Position numbers and translations under genes: made by a program | The notes under the pieces: generated by a model | Told to the model about the DNA's origin: nothing | The model's database searches: none | The model's input: the letters and a program-made list of their open reading frames with translations, nothing else | Part shown: positions 24,689-33,312 of the stretch, piece after piece | Numbering within the stretch: position 1 is the stretch's first letter | Layout: every line of letters begins with the position of its first letter | Assembly (NCBI GenBank): GCA_900765095.1 | Contig: CAAFRB010000041.1 | Location: 1-36,588, forward strand | DNA length: 36,588 bases | Direction: 5' to 3' | Source: Clostridia bacterium | GTDB taxonomy: Bacteria > Bacillota > Clostridia > TANB77 > UBA1234

Positions 24689-25399
24689 TTACTCATTTAT
24701 TATTGTTCCAATAGATTCGCCAGCAACTGCCTTAACAATGTCTTCTGCATCACGAAGGGCAAAAATTCTAATCGGAATGTGATTATCCCTACATAGCGAC
24801 GCTGCAGTCGAATCTATAACTTTTAAATTCTTTTGTAAAACCTCTGTAAAGGTAATCTCGTCATACTTTTTAGCGTTTGGATTCGTTTTTGGGTCGGAAT
24901 CATAAACACCATCAATTGTTTTTCCAAACAATATTATCTCTGCATTTATCTCACTAGCTCTTAATGCTGCACAAGTATCTGTTGAAAAGAATGGATTGCC
25001 AGTACCACCTGCAAAAATCACGATTCTTCCTTTTTCCAAGTGTCTAACAGCCTTCCTCCTTATATATGGTTCAGCAATTTGTTTCATTTCAATAGACGTT
25101 TGAAGACGAGTATCAAGGCCTCTAAACTCAAGAGCCTCTTGAAGTGCCTGACCATTCATTATAGTGGCAAGCATTCCCATATAATCCGCAGTAGTTCTCT
25201 CCATCTGATGTGCTTGTCTCCCTCTCCAAAAGTTTCCACCGCCAACAACGATAGCCACTTCTACACCCATATCAACAATCTTTTTGATATAATCACATAT
25301 TGTTCCAAGAGTTTCAGCATCAATTCCAAAGCCATTTGGACCAGCCATTGCTTCACCACTTAACTTCAACAAAATCCTTTTGTACTTAGCTTTCGGCAT
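24689..25399 (-). CDS. pyrH: UMP kinase
   Basis: Phosphorylates UMP to UDP, feeding pyrimidine and UDP-sugar pools. Amino-acid-kinase fold features are seen: LLKLSGEAMAG, VVGGGNFWRGR, YMGMLATIMN, FAGGTGNPFFSTDT and VDSDPK-like YDSDPKTNP. Length (236 aa) is standard. ATG 25399 follows AAAGGAGG. In most Firmicutes pyrH directly follows tsf. Here a 7-kb glycan locus intervenes, and pyrH probably relies on read-through from that locus or on a local promoter around 25440-25480. Confidence 0.97.
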   Translation of the reverse strand: MPKAKYKRILLKLSGEAMAGPNGFGIDAETLGTICDYIKKIVDMGVEVAIVVGGGNFWRGRQAHQMERTTADYMGMLATIMNGQALQEALEFRGLDTRLQTSIEMKQIAEPYIRRKAVRHLEKGRIVIFAGGTGNPFFSTDTCAALRASEINAEIILFGKTIDGVYDSDPKTNPNAKKYDEITFTEVLQKNLKVIDSTAASLCRDNHIPIRIFALRDAEDIVKAVAGESIGTIINE

Positions 25400-25439
25400 A
25401 TAAAAACCTCCTATTTCTTTTATACAATTTCTTATATAT

Positions 25440-25459
25440 TTATATCATAAATGATATAA
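25440..25459. promoter_or_regulatory. Palindrome upstream of pyrH
   Basis: TTATATCAT, 2 nt, ATGATATAA: a perfect 9-bp inverted repeat in the 77-nt gap between the HAD gene and pyrH. A possible -35 TTGATT overlaps the HAD stop codon, and TATATC in the palindrome lies about 16 nt from it on the minus strand, so the palindrome could cover a promoter -10. It could be an operator, a weak terminator or chance in AT-rich DNA. Confidence 0.35.
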
Positions 25460-25476
25460 TAGGTCTAGCTTAAAAA

Positions 25477-26055
25477 TCAAAATTTAAAATCATCAGTAAA
25501 AGGAACTATCTCATTTCCTTTTATAATATAACCTTCTAAAGCACGTTTAATTATAGGCACATCATTTTTAGAGTCGCCATAAGCATTCTCTATTACTGCA
25601 TTGCTTCCATATGCCTCGTTGAATCTTCTTACCTTTTCATCACCCTTGCAATTTTCACCAATAATCATTCCATTTTCAACATCATATTTAGTACACAACA
25701 CATTATTTATGTTCATCTTATTGCAAAGCGGAATCAAATAAAAATCAAGTGATGCACTAATTATTAAATCATCATCTCTTCTTAGACTAAGATAATAATC
25801 TTTTATGTTATTTTTATGAATTTCTGCAAATTCTTCTGTGAAACTTTTCAAGTTGTCTACTTCTTTGACGAAAGCAAACAAATTCTGTTTCATCTCTTTA
25901 AAAGATATTTTTTTTAATTTATATCTTATGATATATTTCAAAGAAAAAACAAGATATTTCAAAACTAACATCTTTTTCTTTCGCAACATAAACTTCACAA
26001 AATCAACACCCGAGTCACCATTATATATTGTGCCATCAAAATCATATACATTCAT
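25477..26055 (-). CDS. HAD-superfamily phosphatase (subfamily IB-like)
   Basis: A 192-residue phosphatase-like protein. Motif I is NVYDFDGTIY at the N-terminus (nucleophile Asp and acid/base Asp), motif II is IISASLDFYL, and motif IV is YGDSKNDVPII. The cap insertion between motifs I and II is helical and basic. Overall it resembles the phosphoserine-phosphatase-like HAD-IB group. The frame is open to a TTG at 26067, but ATG 26055, 6 nt from GAGG, starts just before motif I. It follows the GT4 gene by about 15 nt as the last gene of the glycan locus. It may remove a phosphate from a sugar or lipid intermediate, but the substrate is unknown. Confidence 0.75.
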   Translation of the reverse strand: MNVYDFDGTIYNGDSGVDFVKFMLRKKKMLVLKYLVFSLKYIIRYKLKKISFKEMKQNLFAFVKEVDNLKSFTEEFAEIHKNNIKDYYLSLRRDDDLIISASLDFYLIPLCNKMNINNVLCTKYDVENGMIIGENCKGDEKVRRFNEAYGSNAVIENAYGDSKNDVPIIKRALEGYIIKGNEIVPFTDDFKF

Positions 26056-26070
26056 ATCATACCTCAAGCT

Positions 26071-27180
26071 CTACAAATCATATATTTCTATCATTTCTTT
26101 CATAACATTATCAAGCAAATAATCATTAACTTTCTCCTTAGCATTCGAAACAACTTGATCTCTAATTCTAGTATCACTGTATATATTAATAATCTTCTGC
26201 ACTAATGCATTAACATCGCCAATCTCTACTATATACCCATTCTTTCCATCTTCAACTAATTCTCTTTGACCGCGGCAATTAGTAACAACAAGAGGAAGAC
26301 CAGATATCATAGCTTCTATTATATTAATTGGTAAACCTTCTCTTTTACTCGTTGCAACATATAAATCTGCAATCTGTAAAAGTTCTGGAATATCAGTTCT
26401 GTAGCCAAGCAAAAGGATATTATTTTGCAAAAAATTTTCTTTAATTTCTCTTTCAAACTTTTCTCTTAGCACACCATCACCAACAAGCATAAGCTTGATT
26501 GTTGGATATTTATTCTTTAATATTTTCATCGCATCTATAAGCATCTGCTGATTTTTATTGTTATTAAGTTCAGCAGTATACATCATAAGAAAATCCAACT
26601 CACTAACGTTAAACTGCTCCCTTATAACATTCTTATCCACATCACTAAGCGCAAAATTAAATCTGTTAGGGTCTACACCAACTCCATGAGTATGAGCAAT
26701 TCTTTTAGTCTTAAACTTCTTCTTTGCAAGTTCAAAATCCTCTTCATTTATAGTTATCAAAGTATCAGTATACCTAGAAAGATATTTCTCAACAGGATAA
26801 TACATTAACCAATTCTTAGTAGGTGCACCTTTGTAAAAATGAAAACCATGTGCAGTATAAAAAACTTTCGTTCCTTTCCTTCGTGCACTTTTAGCAGCAA
26901 GCCTTGTAAGCGCGCTTGCAACAGGAGTATGGCAATGTATTATTGTGTATTCTTCATTTTTAATTAACTCTTTCAACTGCTTGTATGCTTTTAAATTATT
27001 CTTCTTAAATGGAGAACGTTCAAACGGAATATTAAAATGTTTATCACAATATTTAATATTCTCTTCTCCATTACTTGCAACATGTACTTCATAACCATTG
27101 TCTTTAAAATACTTTAAATAAGGTATATGAAATGTATTAATATGCCTTGTTACTGAGGCAACAAACAATACTTTTTTCAT
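26071..27180 (-). CDS. Glycosyltransferase family 4 protein
   Basis: A retaining GT-B enzyme of 369 residues that adds a sugar to a lipid-linked acceptor. The N-terminal domain begins MKKVLFVASVTRHINTFHIP and includes HCHTPVASALTRLA and FYTAHGFHFYKGA. The C-terminal donor domain has MLVGDGVLREKFE, LGYRTDIPELL and the ExxxxxxxE motif (SKREGLPINIIEAM, about 281-291). No membrane helix is visible. The N-terminal pattern resembles PglA/EpsD-like transferases of O-glycan and exopolysaccharide loci. It begins 17 nt after the phosphoglycosyltransferase gene, so it probably adds the second sugar. Confidence 0.92.
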   Translation of the reverse strand: MKKVLFVASVTRHINTFHIPYLKYFKDNGYEVHVASNGEENIKYCDKHFNIPFERSPFKKNNLKAYKQLKELIKNEEYTIIHCHTPVASALTRLAAKSARRKGTKVFYTAHGFHFYKGAPTKNWLMYYPVEKYLSRYTDTLITINEEDFELAKKKFKTKRIAHTHGVGVDPNRFNFALSDVDKNVIREQFNVSELDFLMMYTAELNNNKNQQMLIDAMKILKNKYPTIKLMLVGDGVLREKFEREIKENFLQNNILLLGYRTDIPELLQIADLYVATSKREGLPINIIEAMISGLPLVVTNCRGQRELVEDGKNGYIVEIGDVNALVQKIINIYSDTRIRDQVVSNAKEKVNDYLLDNVMKEMIEIYDL

Positions 27181-27197
27181 TAGTCAATCTCCCCTTC

Positions 27198-27824
27198 TTA
27201 TTTCTTTTCATCTGTATTCGTTTTACTTCCTGTAAACTTTTCCATAGTTTTTGAATTGCTAGACGAAATACCTTTTCTGTTTAACACCAAAGAAATCGTT
27301 TTAAAAACAATCTTTACATCTTCTTTAAAACTAACATTATTCACATATTCAATATCGTAACCAAATCTCTTTTCCCACTCTAAAAGATTTCTGCCATTTA
27401 CCTGTGCAAGTCCTGTAAGCCCAGGTCTTACATCATGTCTATGCTTTTGTTTTTCATTATACAAATCTAAATACTCAGTCAAAAGAGGACGTGGTCCAAC
27501 AAAGCTCATATCACCCTTTATGATATTTATAAGCTCTGGTAACTCATCAAGACTTGTACTCCTCAAAAACAAACCAAACTTCGTCAATCTTTCATCATCA
27601 GGTAGCAATTCGCCTTTATCGTCCCTTTTATCAGTCATCGTTCTAAACTTATATAAAGTAAATTCTTTTTCATTCTTTCCAGGTCTTTTCTGTTTAAAAA
27701 TAACAGGAGAACCTAAATTTATTCTAACAAGAATACCAACGACCAATAATATTGGCAATGTAATAATAAACAAAACTATTGCAAATATGAAATCAAGTAT
27801 ACGTTTAAAATATTTTGCATACAA
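27198..27824 (-). CDS. PglC-like sugar phosphate transferase (phosphoglycosyltransferase)
   Basis: Transfers a sugar phosphate from a UDP-sugar to undecaprenyl phosphate, the first membrane step of glycan assembly. The protein of 208 aa is the short monotopic form: an N-terminal re-entrant hydrophobic helix (about 8-33), KRPGKNEKEFTLYKFRTM, the catalytic Asp-Glu pair in SLDELPEL (about 92-93), KGDMSFVGPRPLL, and RPGLTGLAQVNGRN. The hydrophilic Ser/Lys-rich tail (about 188-208) is variable in the family. With the neighbouring dehydratase and aminotransferase it fits loading of a diaminosugar such as a bacillosamine derivative; that sugar is inferred. Confidence 0.93.
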   Translation of the reverse strand: MYAKYFKRILDFIFAIVLFIITLPILLVVGILVRINLGSPVIFKQKRPGKNEKEFTLYKFRTMTDKRDDKGELLPDDERLTKFGLFLRSTSLDELPELINIIKGDMSFVGPRPLLTEYLDLYNEKQKHRHDVRPGLTGLAQVNGRNLLEWEKRFGYDIEYVNNVSFKEDVKIVFKTISLVLNRKGISSSNSKTMEKFTGSKTNTDEKK

Positions 27825-27844
27825 TTTAGATTCTCCCCTTTGTT

Positions 27845-28960
27845 TTACGGATTTATAATATTAATTACTCTTTCTTGTTCTTCTTCAGTCATTTTTGTAT
27901 CACTAGGTAAACAAACTCCATTCTCAAAAAGGTAGTCTGCAACAGGTTTATCTTCAACCTTTATAAAATCATAATCTTTAAAAACAGGTTGTAAATGCAT
28001 TGGTTTCCACACTCTTCTTGCCTCTATATTATTAGTTGATAACATTTCTATTATCTGAGTTGGATCATACTTTTCTTTATTTTTTATCATTGCAACAGAT
28101 AACCAATGATTAGGGACCGAATTATCTGGAACTGGTATCATTTCAAAATTACCATCTTTTTCAAGAGCTTCTCTATACCTTTTATATATTGCTGTTTTTT
28201 GTGCTATTCTATCATTTAGCACCTTCATTTGTCCCCTACCTATTCCAGCACATATATTACTCATCCTGTAATTATAACCTATCTCCTTATGTTCATAATA
28301 CATTGCTTTTTCTCTTGCTTGCGTAGCCCAAAATCTTACCTTTTCAATTCTTTCTTTGTCATTAGATACAAGTATTCCACCACCACTAGTGGTTATAATC
28401 TTGTTTCCATTAAAAGAATATATACCATACTTTCCAAAAGTACCAGTTTGTTTTCCTTTATACAAAGCACCTAAACTTTCTGCCGCATCTTCGATTAATG
28501 TTGCATTGTGTTCATTGCAAATCTCAAGTATTTCATCTAACTTTGCTGGATTTCCATATAAATTTACAACTATAACAGTTTTAACATTTGGATATTTTTC
28601 AAAAGCCTTTTTCAAAGCCTTTGGATCCATATTCCAAGTATCTTTCTCGCTATCTATAAAAACAGGAATTGCTTCTTCATATATGACTGGATTTACAGTA
28701 GCTGAAAATGTGAGCGATTGACAAAAAACTATATCACCTTTTTTTACTCCTGCCGCTTTTACTGCCATATGAATTGCAGCAGTACCAGATGAAAGAGCTG
28801 CAGCACTCCCACTTCCAACATACTTTGCAACCTCTTCCTCAAATTTGTTAACGTTTTCTCCAAGGGGTGCAATCCAATTAGTATCAAATGCCTCTTTTAC
28901 ATATTCCTTTTCAAACCCTTCTTTTGACATGTGCGGTGAAGCTAAATATATTCTATCCAT
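27845..28960 (-). CDS. DegT/DnrJ/EryC1/StrS-family sugar aminotransferase (PglE-like)
   Basis: A PLP-dependent enzyme that aminates a keto-sugar nucleotide, typically the 4-keto product of a PglF-type dehydratase. The 371-residue protein begins with RIYLASPHMSKEGFEKEYV and has LSSGTAAIHMAVKAAG, VVNLYGNPAKLDEI, IEDAAESLGA, the PLP-lysine segment SFNGNKIITTSGGG (Lys about 186), and GYNYRMSNICAGIGRGQM. Length and motifs match UDP-sugar 4-aminotransferases. It lies between the dehydratase (18 nt upstream) and the phosphoglycosyltransferase (20 nt downstream). Confidence 0.92.
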   Translation of the reverse strand: MDRIYLASPHMSKEGFEKEYVKEAFDTNWIAPLGENVNKFEEEVAKYVGSGSAAALSSGTAAIHMAVKAAGVKKGDIVFCQSLTFSATVNPVIYEEAIPVFIDSEKDTWNMDPKALKKAFEKYPNVKTVIVVNLYGNPAKLDEILEICNEHNATLIEDAAESLGALYKGKQTGTFGKYGIYSFNGNKIITTSGGGILVSNDKERIEKVRFWATQAREKAMYYEHKEIGYNYRMSNICAGIGRGQMKVLNDRIAQKTAIYKRYREALEKDGNFEMIPVPDNSVPNHWLSVAMIKNKEKYDPTQIIEMLSTNNIEARRVWKPMHLQPVFKDYDFIKVEDKPVADYLFENGVCLPSDTKMTEEEQERVINIINP

Positions 28961-28978
28961 ATTACCCCTTCTTTTCTA

Positions 28979-30826
28979 TTACTCTTCAAGATCTATAAAT
29001 GTTGGCACAAATTCCTTTATAACTGCCTTAACATCATCTCTTGACTCATTCTTTGTATCTACTACTTTCTTAAGTTTTATTAGCATATTTTTCATTTCTT
29101 CGTCAGTTGGTGCTTTTATCCTTGAAATCATTATCTTTTCATGCAAGGTTTTTATTAACCCTTCCTCTGCCATTAGCAATTCTTCGTATAGCTTTTCGCC
29201 TCTACGAAGTCCAACAATTTCGATAGGAATATTCTTTCCCGACATCTTTATTAAAGTGGTAGCCAAATCATATATTTTAACCGGCTCTCCCATATCAAGC
29301 ACAAATATTTCACCACCATTAGCAAAAGTTGCAGACTGCAATATTAATCCAACAGCTTCTGGTATAAGCATAAAATATCTTGTTATGTCTTTATGCGTCA
29401 CAGTAACTGGTCCACCAGCCTCAATTTGCTTCTTAAAAAGTGGAATTACACTGCCATGACTTCCTAAAACATTTCCAAATCTAACGGCCGCATATATTGT
29501 TTTACTTGTTCTGTTTTTAGATTGTATAATCATTTCACATATTCTTTTGCTTGCTCCCATAATACTTGTTGGATTTACAGCCTTATCAGTAGATATAAAT
29601 GTGAACTTTTCAACATTATACTTATCACTACATTCAACCACATTGTAAGTTCCAAATACATTATTCTTTATTGCTTCCACAGGACTTATTTCCATTAAAG
29701 GAACATGCTTATGTGCCGCAGCATGGAAAACGACTTGTGGTCTGTATTTTTCAAATACTTCTTCCATACGTTGTTTATCTCTCACACTTGCAATTATTGT
29801 TACTATAGGTGCATTTTTATGGTTTTGTTTTAATTCCATTTCTGTTTCATAAAGTGTATTTTCATATATATCAAGCATAACAATTTTTTTAGGTTTAAAC
29901 TTAATAATTTGTCTGCAAAGTTCACTACCTATTGAACCGCCCGCACCAGTAACAAGAACTACTTTATTAAACAAATATTCTGAAATTTTGCTATCATTTA
30001 ATACAACTGGTTCTCGTCCGAGTAAGTCTTCAACTTCAACATCTCTTATTGCATCATTAAAGTTCTTACCCGATATTATCTGATTAAGAGGCAACACAAT
30101 CTTTACTTTTGCTTTGGTAGAATCACATATTCTCAATATCTTATTTTTCTCTTTAGGCTTTATATTATCGATAGAGAAAAATATAACATCAATCTTTTCT
30201 TTTTCACAAATCTCCTTTATATCATCTCTATCGCCAATTATTTTAATTCCATACATATATCTGTTCAACTTTTGTGGATTATCATCTATAATTCCAATTA
30301 TTGAATATTCATTTGCAAGAGTCGTTTGCAATGTCTTAATTATTTGCGAGGTTGAAGAACCAGCACCAATTATAAGAAGACGTTGCTTAGTAGAATTAAT
30401 ACAAGAAACTTCTTTAAGCATAATAGCTCTCATTACAACTCTAGCAGATATACTCAAAACAGCCATTATCATTCCAGCCAAAATATTTATATTTGCATCC
30501 AAAGTTTTAAACTTCACAAACTCCTTAGCTGTACAAAAAATAGTAACACATATTAGCGAAGTTTCAGCAATCTTCAAATAATCCTTTGTACTAGAATACT
30601 TAACCATCCCTTTGTACACGCCTACAATATTCAGTCCAGCAACATACATTAAAATTATCAAAAATAATGTATTTTGTATAGCAGGATCCCTAAAAGTAAA
30701 CGGAATCTCTTCAAAAGCAATGGCAAAATAATACGAAATTATGACTATTGCTGCATCAATCAAACAAAGTATTAAAGTTTTTAAATTATTTGGTAAATTT
30801 TCAATTTTAGATATTATTCTCATCAT
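28979..30826 (-). CDS. PglF-like membrane UDP-sugar 4,6-dehydratase
   Basis: A membrane-bound short-chain dehydrogenase that converts UDP-GlcNAc to the 4-keto-6-deoxy sugar. From ATG 30826 (616 aa): four membrane helices in about the first 120 residues, a Rossmann-like domain with IIGAGSSTSQII (about 135-250), and the catalytic domain with VTGAGGSIGSELCRQ (about 290), the FISTDKAVNPTSIMGASKR active site (about 410, Thr-Asp-Lys) and GGEIFVLDMGEPVKI. The frame is open to 30865, but the first 13 codons have no ribosome site; GGGTGG precedes the ATG pair at 30826/30823. In this family a TDK triad replaces the TYK or SYK of soluble dehydratases. Confidence 0.92.
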   Translation of the reverse strand: MMRIISKIENLPNNLKTLILCLIDAAIVIISYYFAIAFEEIPFTFRDPAIQNTLFLIILMYVAGLNIVGVYKGMVKYSSTKDYLKIAETSLICVTIFCTAKEFVKFKTLDANINILAGMIMAVLSISARVVMRAIMLKEVSCINSTKQRLLIIGAGSSTSQIIKTLQTTLANEYSIIGIIDDNPQKLNRYMYGIKIIGDRDDIKEICEKEKIDVIFFSIDNIKPKEKNKILRICDSTKAKVKIVLPLNQIISGKNFNDAIRDVEVEDLLGREPVVLNDSKISEYLFNKVVLVTGAGGSIGSELCRQIIKFKPKKIVMLDIYENTLYETEMELKQNHKNAPIVTIIASVRDKQRMEEVFEKYRPQVVFHAAAHKHVPLMEISPVEAIKNNVFGTYNVVECSDKYNVEKFTFISTDKAVNPTSIMGASKRICEMIIQSKNRTSKTIYAAVRFGNVLGSHGSVIPLFKKQIEAGGPVTVTHKDITRYFMLIPEAVGLILQSATFANGGEIFVLDMGEPVKIYDLATTLIKMSGKNIPIEIVGLRRGEKLYEELLMAEEGLIKTLHEKIMISRIKAPTDEEMKNMLIKLKKVVDTKNESRDDVKAVIKEFVPTFIDLEE

Positions 30827-30871
30827 TTCCACCCACAACTCATATTCTAAGACCTTACAAGTCATTTTAGA

Positions 30872-32491
30872 TTAATCATTACTTACTTTATTCTTCTTTT
30901 TCATTGGTGTTAAAGCTATTAAGCCTACAAATATGTAGAAATACCCCGATGTGTAAAAACCTGAATTTCCTACTAATGACGAAATAAAGTAAGAAACAAT
31001 AACAAACACACCTGTATATGAGAACATATCCCATTCTTTGTAATATCTTAAGTTTCTAAACAAAATCATCATTATTCCAGTTACATATAAGAGCATACCT
31101 GGTATACCAGTTGTTCCAGCAAGTTGAATTAATAAATTATGTGATCTACCTTCTCCAATACCTAATTGTTCAATATATTCAGCCTTCATATTTTCAAGAC
31201 CGTATCCATATATAGGACATTCTTTACTAAATATAAGCTTTAAGCCGCCTACCCATAATTTCCATCTTCCAGAACCAGCATCATCGGCACTATTCTCACT
31301 TGAAATACCTCCATTCGAACTACTTTCACCCACTTCAGTATTTTCTGCATTTGCCCCATTATTTTGAGTTTTATTTGAATCAAGTATAGACTTTACATCA
31401 TTAAAAATAAGCTCAAAATTTCTCTTTACGATAAAGTCACCATTTGAATTTGTTACAACGCAAGACAAAGTAGCAAAAATAGCCACAGCAAATAACACAA
31501 GAACAAGAGAAGTTCCTTTTTCATTTTCATTCCCAACTATCACACCATCAGTTCTTTGAAAACACAAAACTATAGCGTGGATTAACATCAAAATCAAAGC
31601 AATACTAACTCCAATATATGCTCCAAACGTATTATTCAATATCAGCATGTAAGCCATTACTACAAAGCAAAAAAGATAGAATGGTTTTATGTAGTCATTT
31701 TTTTCCTTTATAAACATTGTAACAGCAACAACAACCGAAATCGACAACAGATATCCATAATGGTTACTATTATTGAAAACACCACATGTCATATCTGTAC
31801 CAATATGTCTTATTGCTATAAAAAATTGTTCATTGTTAGCATAAGCATAATAATTAGCTAAAGTCAAAACAGCAATTACTGTTGTACTAATCAAAAACAA
31901 ATTCATAATTAACTTTCTATCTTTGTTATTATCTTTCCCCAAAAGCATCATACATATAAGCACTGAGCCATAAAACATAAAAGAAAAATATCCATCTCTC
32001 AAATTAAAACATCCTAAGAAAGATCTAAAAGGTACTTTTGCAAAAGCACAGCTAATAAAAGTCCATAACATAAAAATGAGCAATATTAAAAGTGCCTTAT
32101 TTTCTTTGAAAAACAATTTTGTTTTCTGCCACGCTTTTCCTTCATTTTTATCCATAAATACTAGTATGTAATATCCAGCCAAGCACAAAGTAGCAACTAA
32201 TAGTAACATATTGTAACCATAAATAAATTGCATTCCATTATCTACATAGACTCTTTCACCGTTTACTTTATATTGACCTTCTCCATCCCATTTTTCGTAA
32301 TATAAACTATTTAACTCGTTAAATTCTATATATCCATCACCATTAATATCATTGCCTATTGGCACAACATTAATTAAAACTAAATAAGCAATAAACTGTA
32401 AGCAAAAAGCAATTAAAATGTATTTTGCTATCTTTCTAATTTTTTCTTCCTCTTTTAATATCTTTTGCGTAGTATCTTTTTTCTTTGTCAC
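30872..32491 (-). CDS. O-antigen ligase/Wzy-family membrane protein with an EF-hand loop
   Basis: A 539-residue polytopic protein with about 10-12 membrane helices and a large polar loop (about 365-405, rich in Asn, Ser and Glu). The C-terminal region has GYGLENMKAEYIEQLGIGEGRSHNLLIQ, shown here as YGLENM and GEGRSHNLLIQLAGTTGIPG. This matches Wzy_C enzymes, which polymerise or transfer lipid-linked glycans. From sequence alone, Wzy polymerase, O-antigen ligase and O-oligosaccharyltransferase (PglL-type) cannot be separated. Unusually, the first outer loop carries a perfect EF-hand calcium loop, DINGDGYIEFNE (48-59). It starts at GTG 32491 after AAGGAGGAA and opens the glycan locus, 7 nt or more before the dehydratase gene. 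Confidence 0.85.
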   Translation of the reverse strand: MTKKKDTTQKILKEEEKIRKIAKYILIAFCLQFIAYLVLINVVPIGNDINGDGYIEFNELNSLYYEKWDGEGQYKVNGERVYVDNGMQFIYGYNMLLLVATLCLAGYYILVFMDKNEGKAWQKTKLFFKENKALLILLIFMLWTFISCAFAKVPFRSFLGCFNLRDGYFSFMFYGSVLICMMLLGKDNNKDRKLIMNLFLISTTVIAVLTLANYYAYANNEQFFIAIRHIGTDMTCGVFNNSNHYGYLLSISVVVAVTMFIKEKNDYIKPFYLFCFVVMAYMLILNNTFGAYIGVSIALILMLIHAIVLCFQRTDGVIVGNENEKGTSLVLVLFAVAIFATLSCVVTNSNGDFIVKRNFELIFNDVKSILDSNKTQNNGANAENTEVGESSSNGGISSENSADDAGSGRWKLWVGGLKLIFSKECPIYGYGLENMKAEYIEQLGIGEGRSHNLLIQLAGTTGIPGMLLYVTGIMMILFRNLRYYKEWDMFSYTGVFVIVSYFISSLVGNSGFYTSGYFYIFVGLIALTPMKKKNKVSND

Positions 32492-32586
32492 AAAATTTCC
32501 TCCTTCTATAAAACTGGTATAACACCTTTAAACATTCTCACATATTGTATCATATAATAGTAGGAAAAGTATATAAAATTATAAAT

Positions 32587-32621
32587 AAAAAAATGGATTG
32601 AATATAAATTTATTCAATCCA
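32587..32621 (-). terminator. Rho-independent terminator of tsf
   Basis: The arms TGGATTGAATA (32594-32604) and TATTCAATCCA (32611-32621) form an 11-bp stem with a 6-nt loop, followed on the minus strand by seven T (32593-32587). It lies 13 nt after the tsf stop, so the ribosomal unit ends here and the glycan locus needs its own promoter. Confidence 0.88.
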
Positions 32622-32634
32622 CCTTTTTATTTAA

Positions 32635-33282
32635 TTAACCATTAATTTGTTTCATAACTTCTTCAGCAAAGTTTTCTTCTTTCTTTTGAATTCCTTCGCC
32701 TCTTTCAAATCTTACAAATCTTCTGATTGTAATATTCTCACCAATATTAGAAATTTTTTCAGTTAATACTTGTTGAACTGTTTTCTCTGGATCTTTGATG
32801 AAGTCTTGTTCTAATAAACAAACATCTGCAAAGAATTTATCAATCTTACCAGCAACAATCTTTTCAGCAACAGCTTCTGGCTTACCTTCGTTCATTGCTT
32901 GAGCCTTCATAACTTCTTTTTCTTTTTCGATTACTTCAGCTGGAACATCTTCTCTTCTAACATACTCTGGTTTTGTAGCAGCGATTTGCATAGCAACATC
33001 CTTAACGAATTCTCTGAACTCAGGATTTTTAGCAGCAAAGTCTGTTTCAATATTAACTTCAACTAAAACACCAATTCTACCATCACCATGAATATAGCTT
33101 TCTACTAATCCTTCAGCAGCAATTCTTCCAGCTTTTTTAGCAGCTTTAACAACTCCTCTTTCTCTTAAAAGCTCGATTGCTTTTTCTTTATTTCCATCAA
33201 CTTCTTCTAGTACTTTCTTGCATTCCATCATTCCAGCACCAGTTAATTCTCTAAGTTCTTTAACTTGTTCTGCAGATATCAT
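32635..33282 (-). CDS. tsf: Elongation factor Ts, short form
   Basis: Nucleotide exchange factor for EF-Tu. The N-terminal UBA-like domain is MISAEQVKELRELTGAGMME, then CKKVLEEVDGNKEKAIELLR. The core has ETDFAAKNPEFREFVKDVAMQ, shown as ETDFAAKNPEF, which holds the conserved TDFVAKN-type motif contacting EF-Tu. At 215 aa it is the short form with one core subdomain, rather than the form of about 290-310 aa of Bacillus and many Clostridia. The end is clean (VMKQING, then stop), so it is not a truncation. It lies 30 nt after rpsB, as usual. Confidence 0.97.
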   Translation of the reverse strand: MISAEQVKELRELTGAGMMECKKVLEEVDGNKEKAIELLRERGVVKAAKKAGRIAAEGLVESYIHGDGRIGVLVEVNIETDFAAKNPEFREFVKDVAMQIAATKPEYVRREDVPAEVIEKEKEVMKAQAMNEGKPEAVAEKIVAGKIDKFFADVCLLEQDFIKDPEKTVQQVLTEKISNIGENITIRRFVRFERGEGIQKKEENFAEEVMKQING

Positions 33283-33312
33283 TTTTATATCCTCCTTAAA
33301 ATTAACTTATAA

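Noticed and set aside
25440..25459. Palindrome before pyrH as a terminator of the glycan locus
   Set aside because: The stem is A/T only apart from one G-C pair per arm, has a minimal loop and no T run, so it would be a weak terminator at best.
30827..30865. Thirteen extra N-terminal codons of the PglF-like gene
   Set aside because: No ribosome site precedes ATG 30865, while GGGTGG precedes the ATG pair at 30826/30823 and gives the expected membrane-helix start.
32635..33282. tsf as a truncated gene because it encodes only 215 aa
   Set aside because: Short EF-Ts proteins exist in several bacteria, the end is clean and a strong terminator follows directly.
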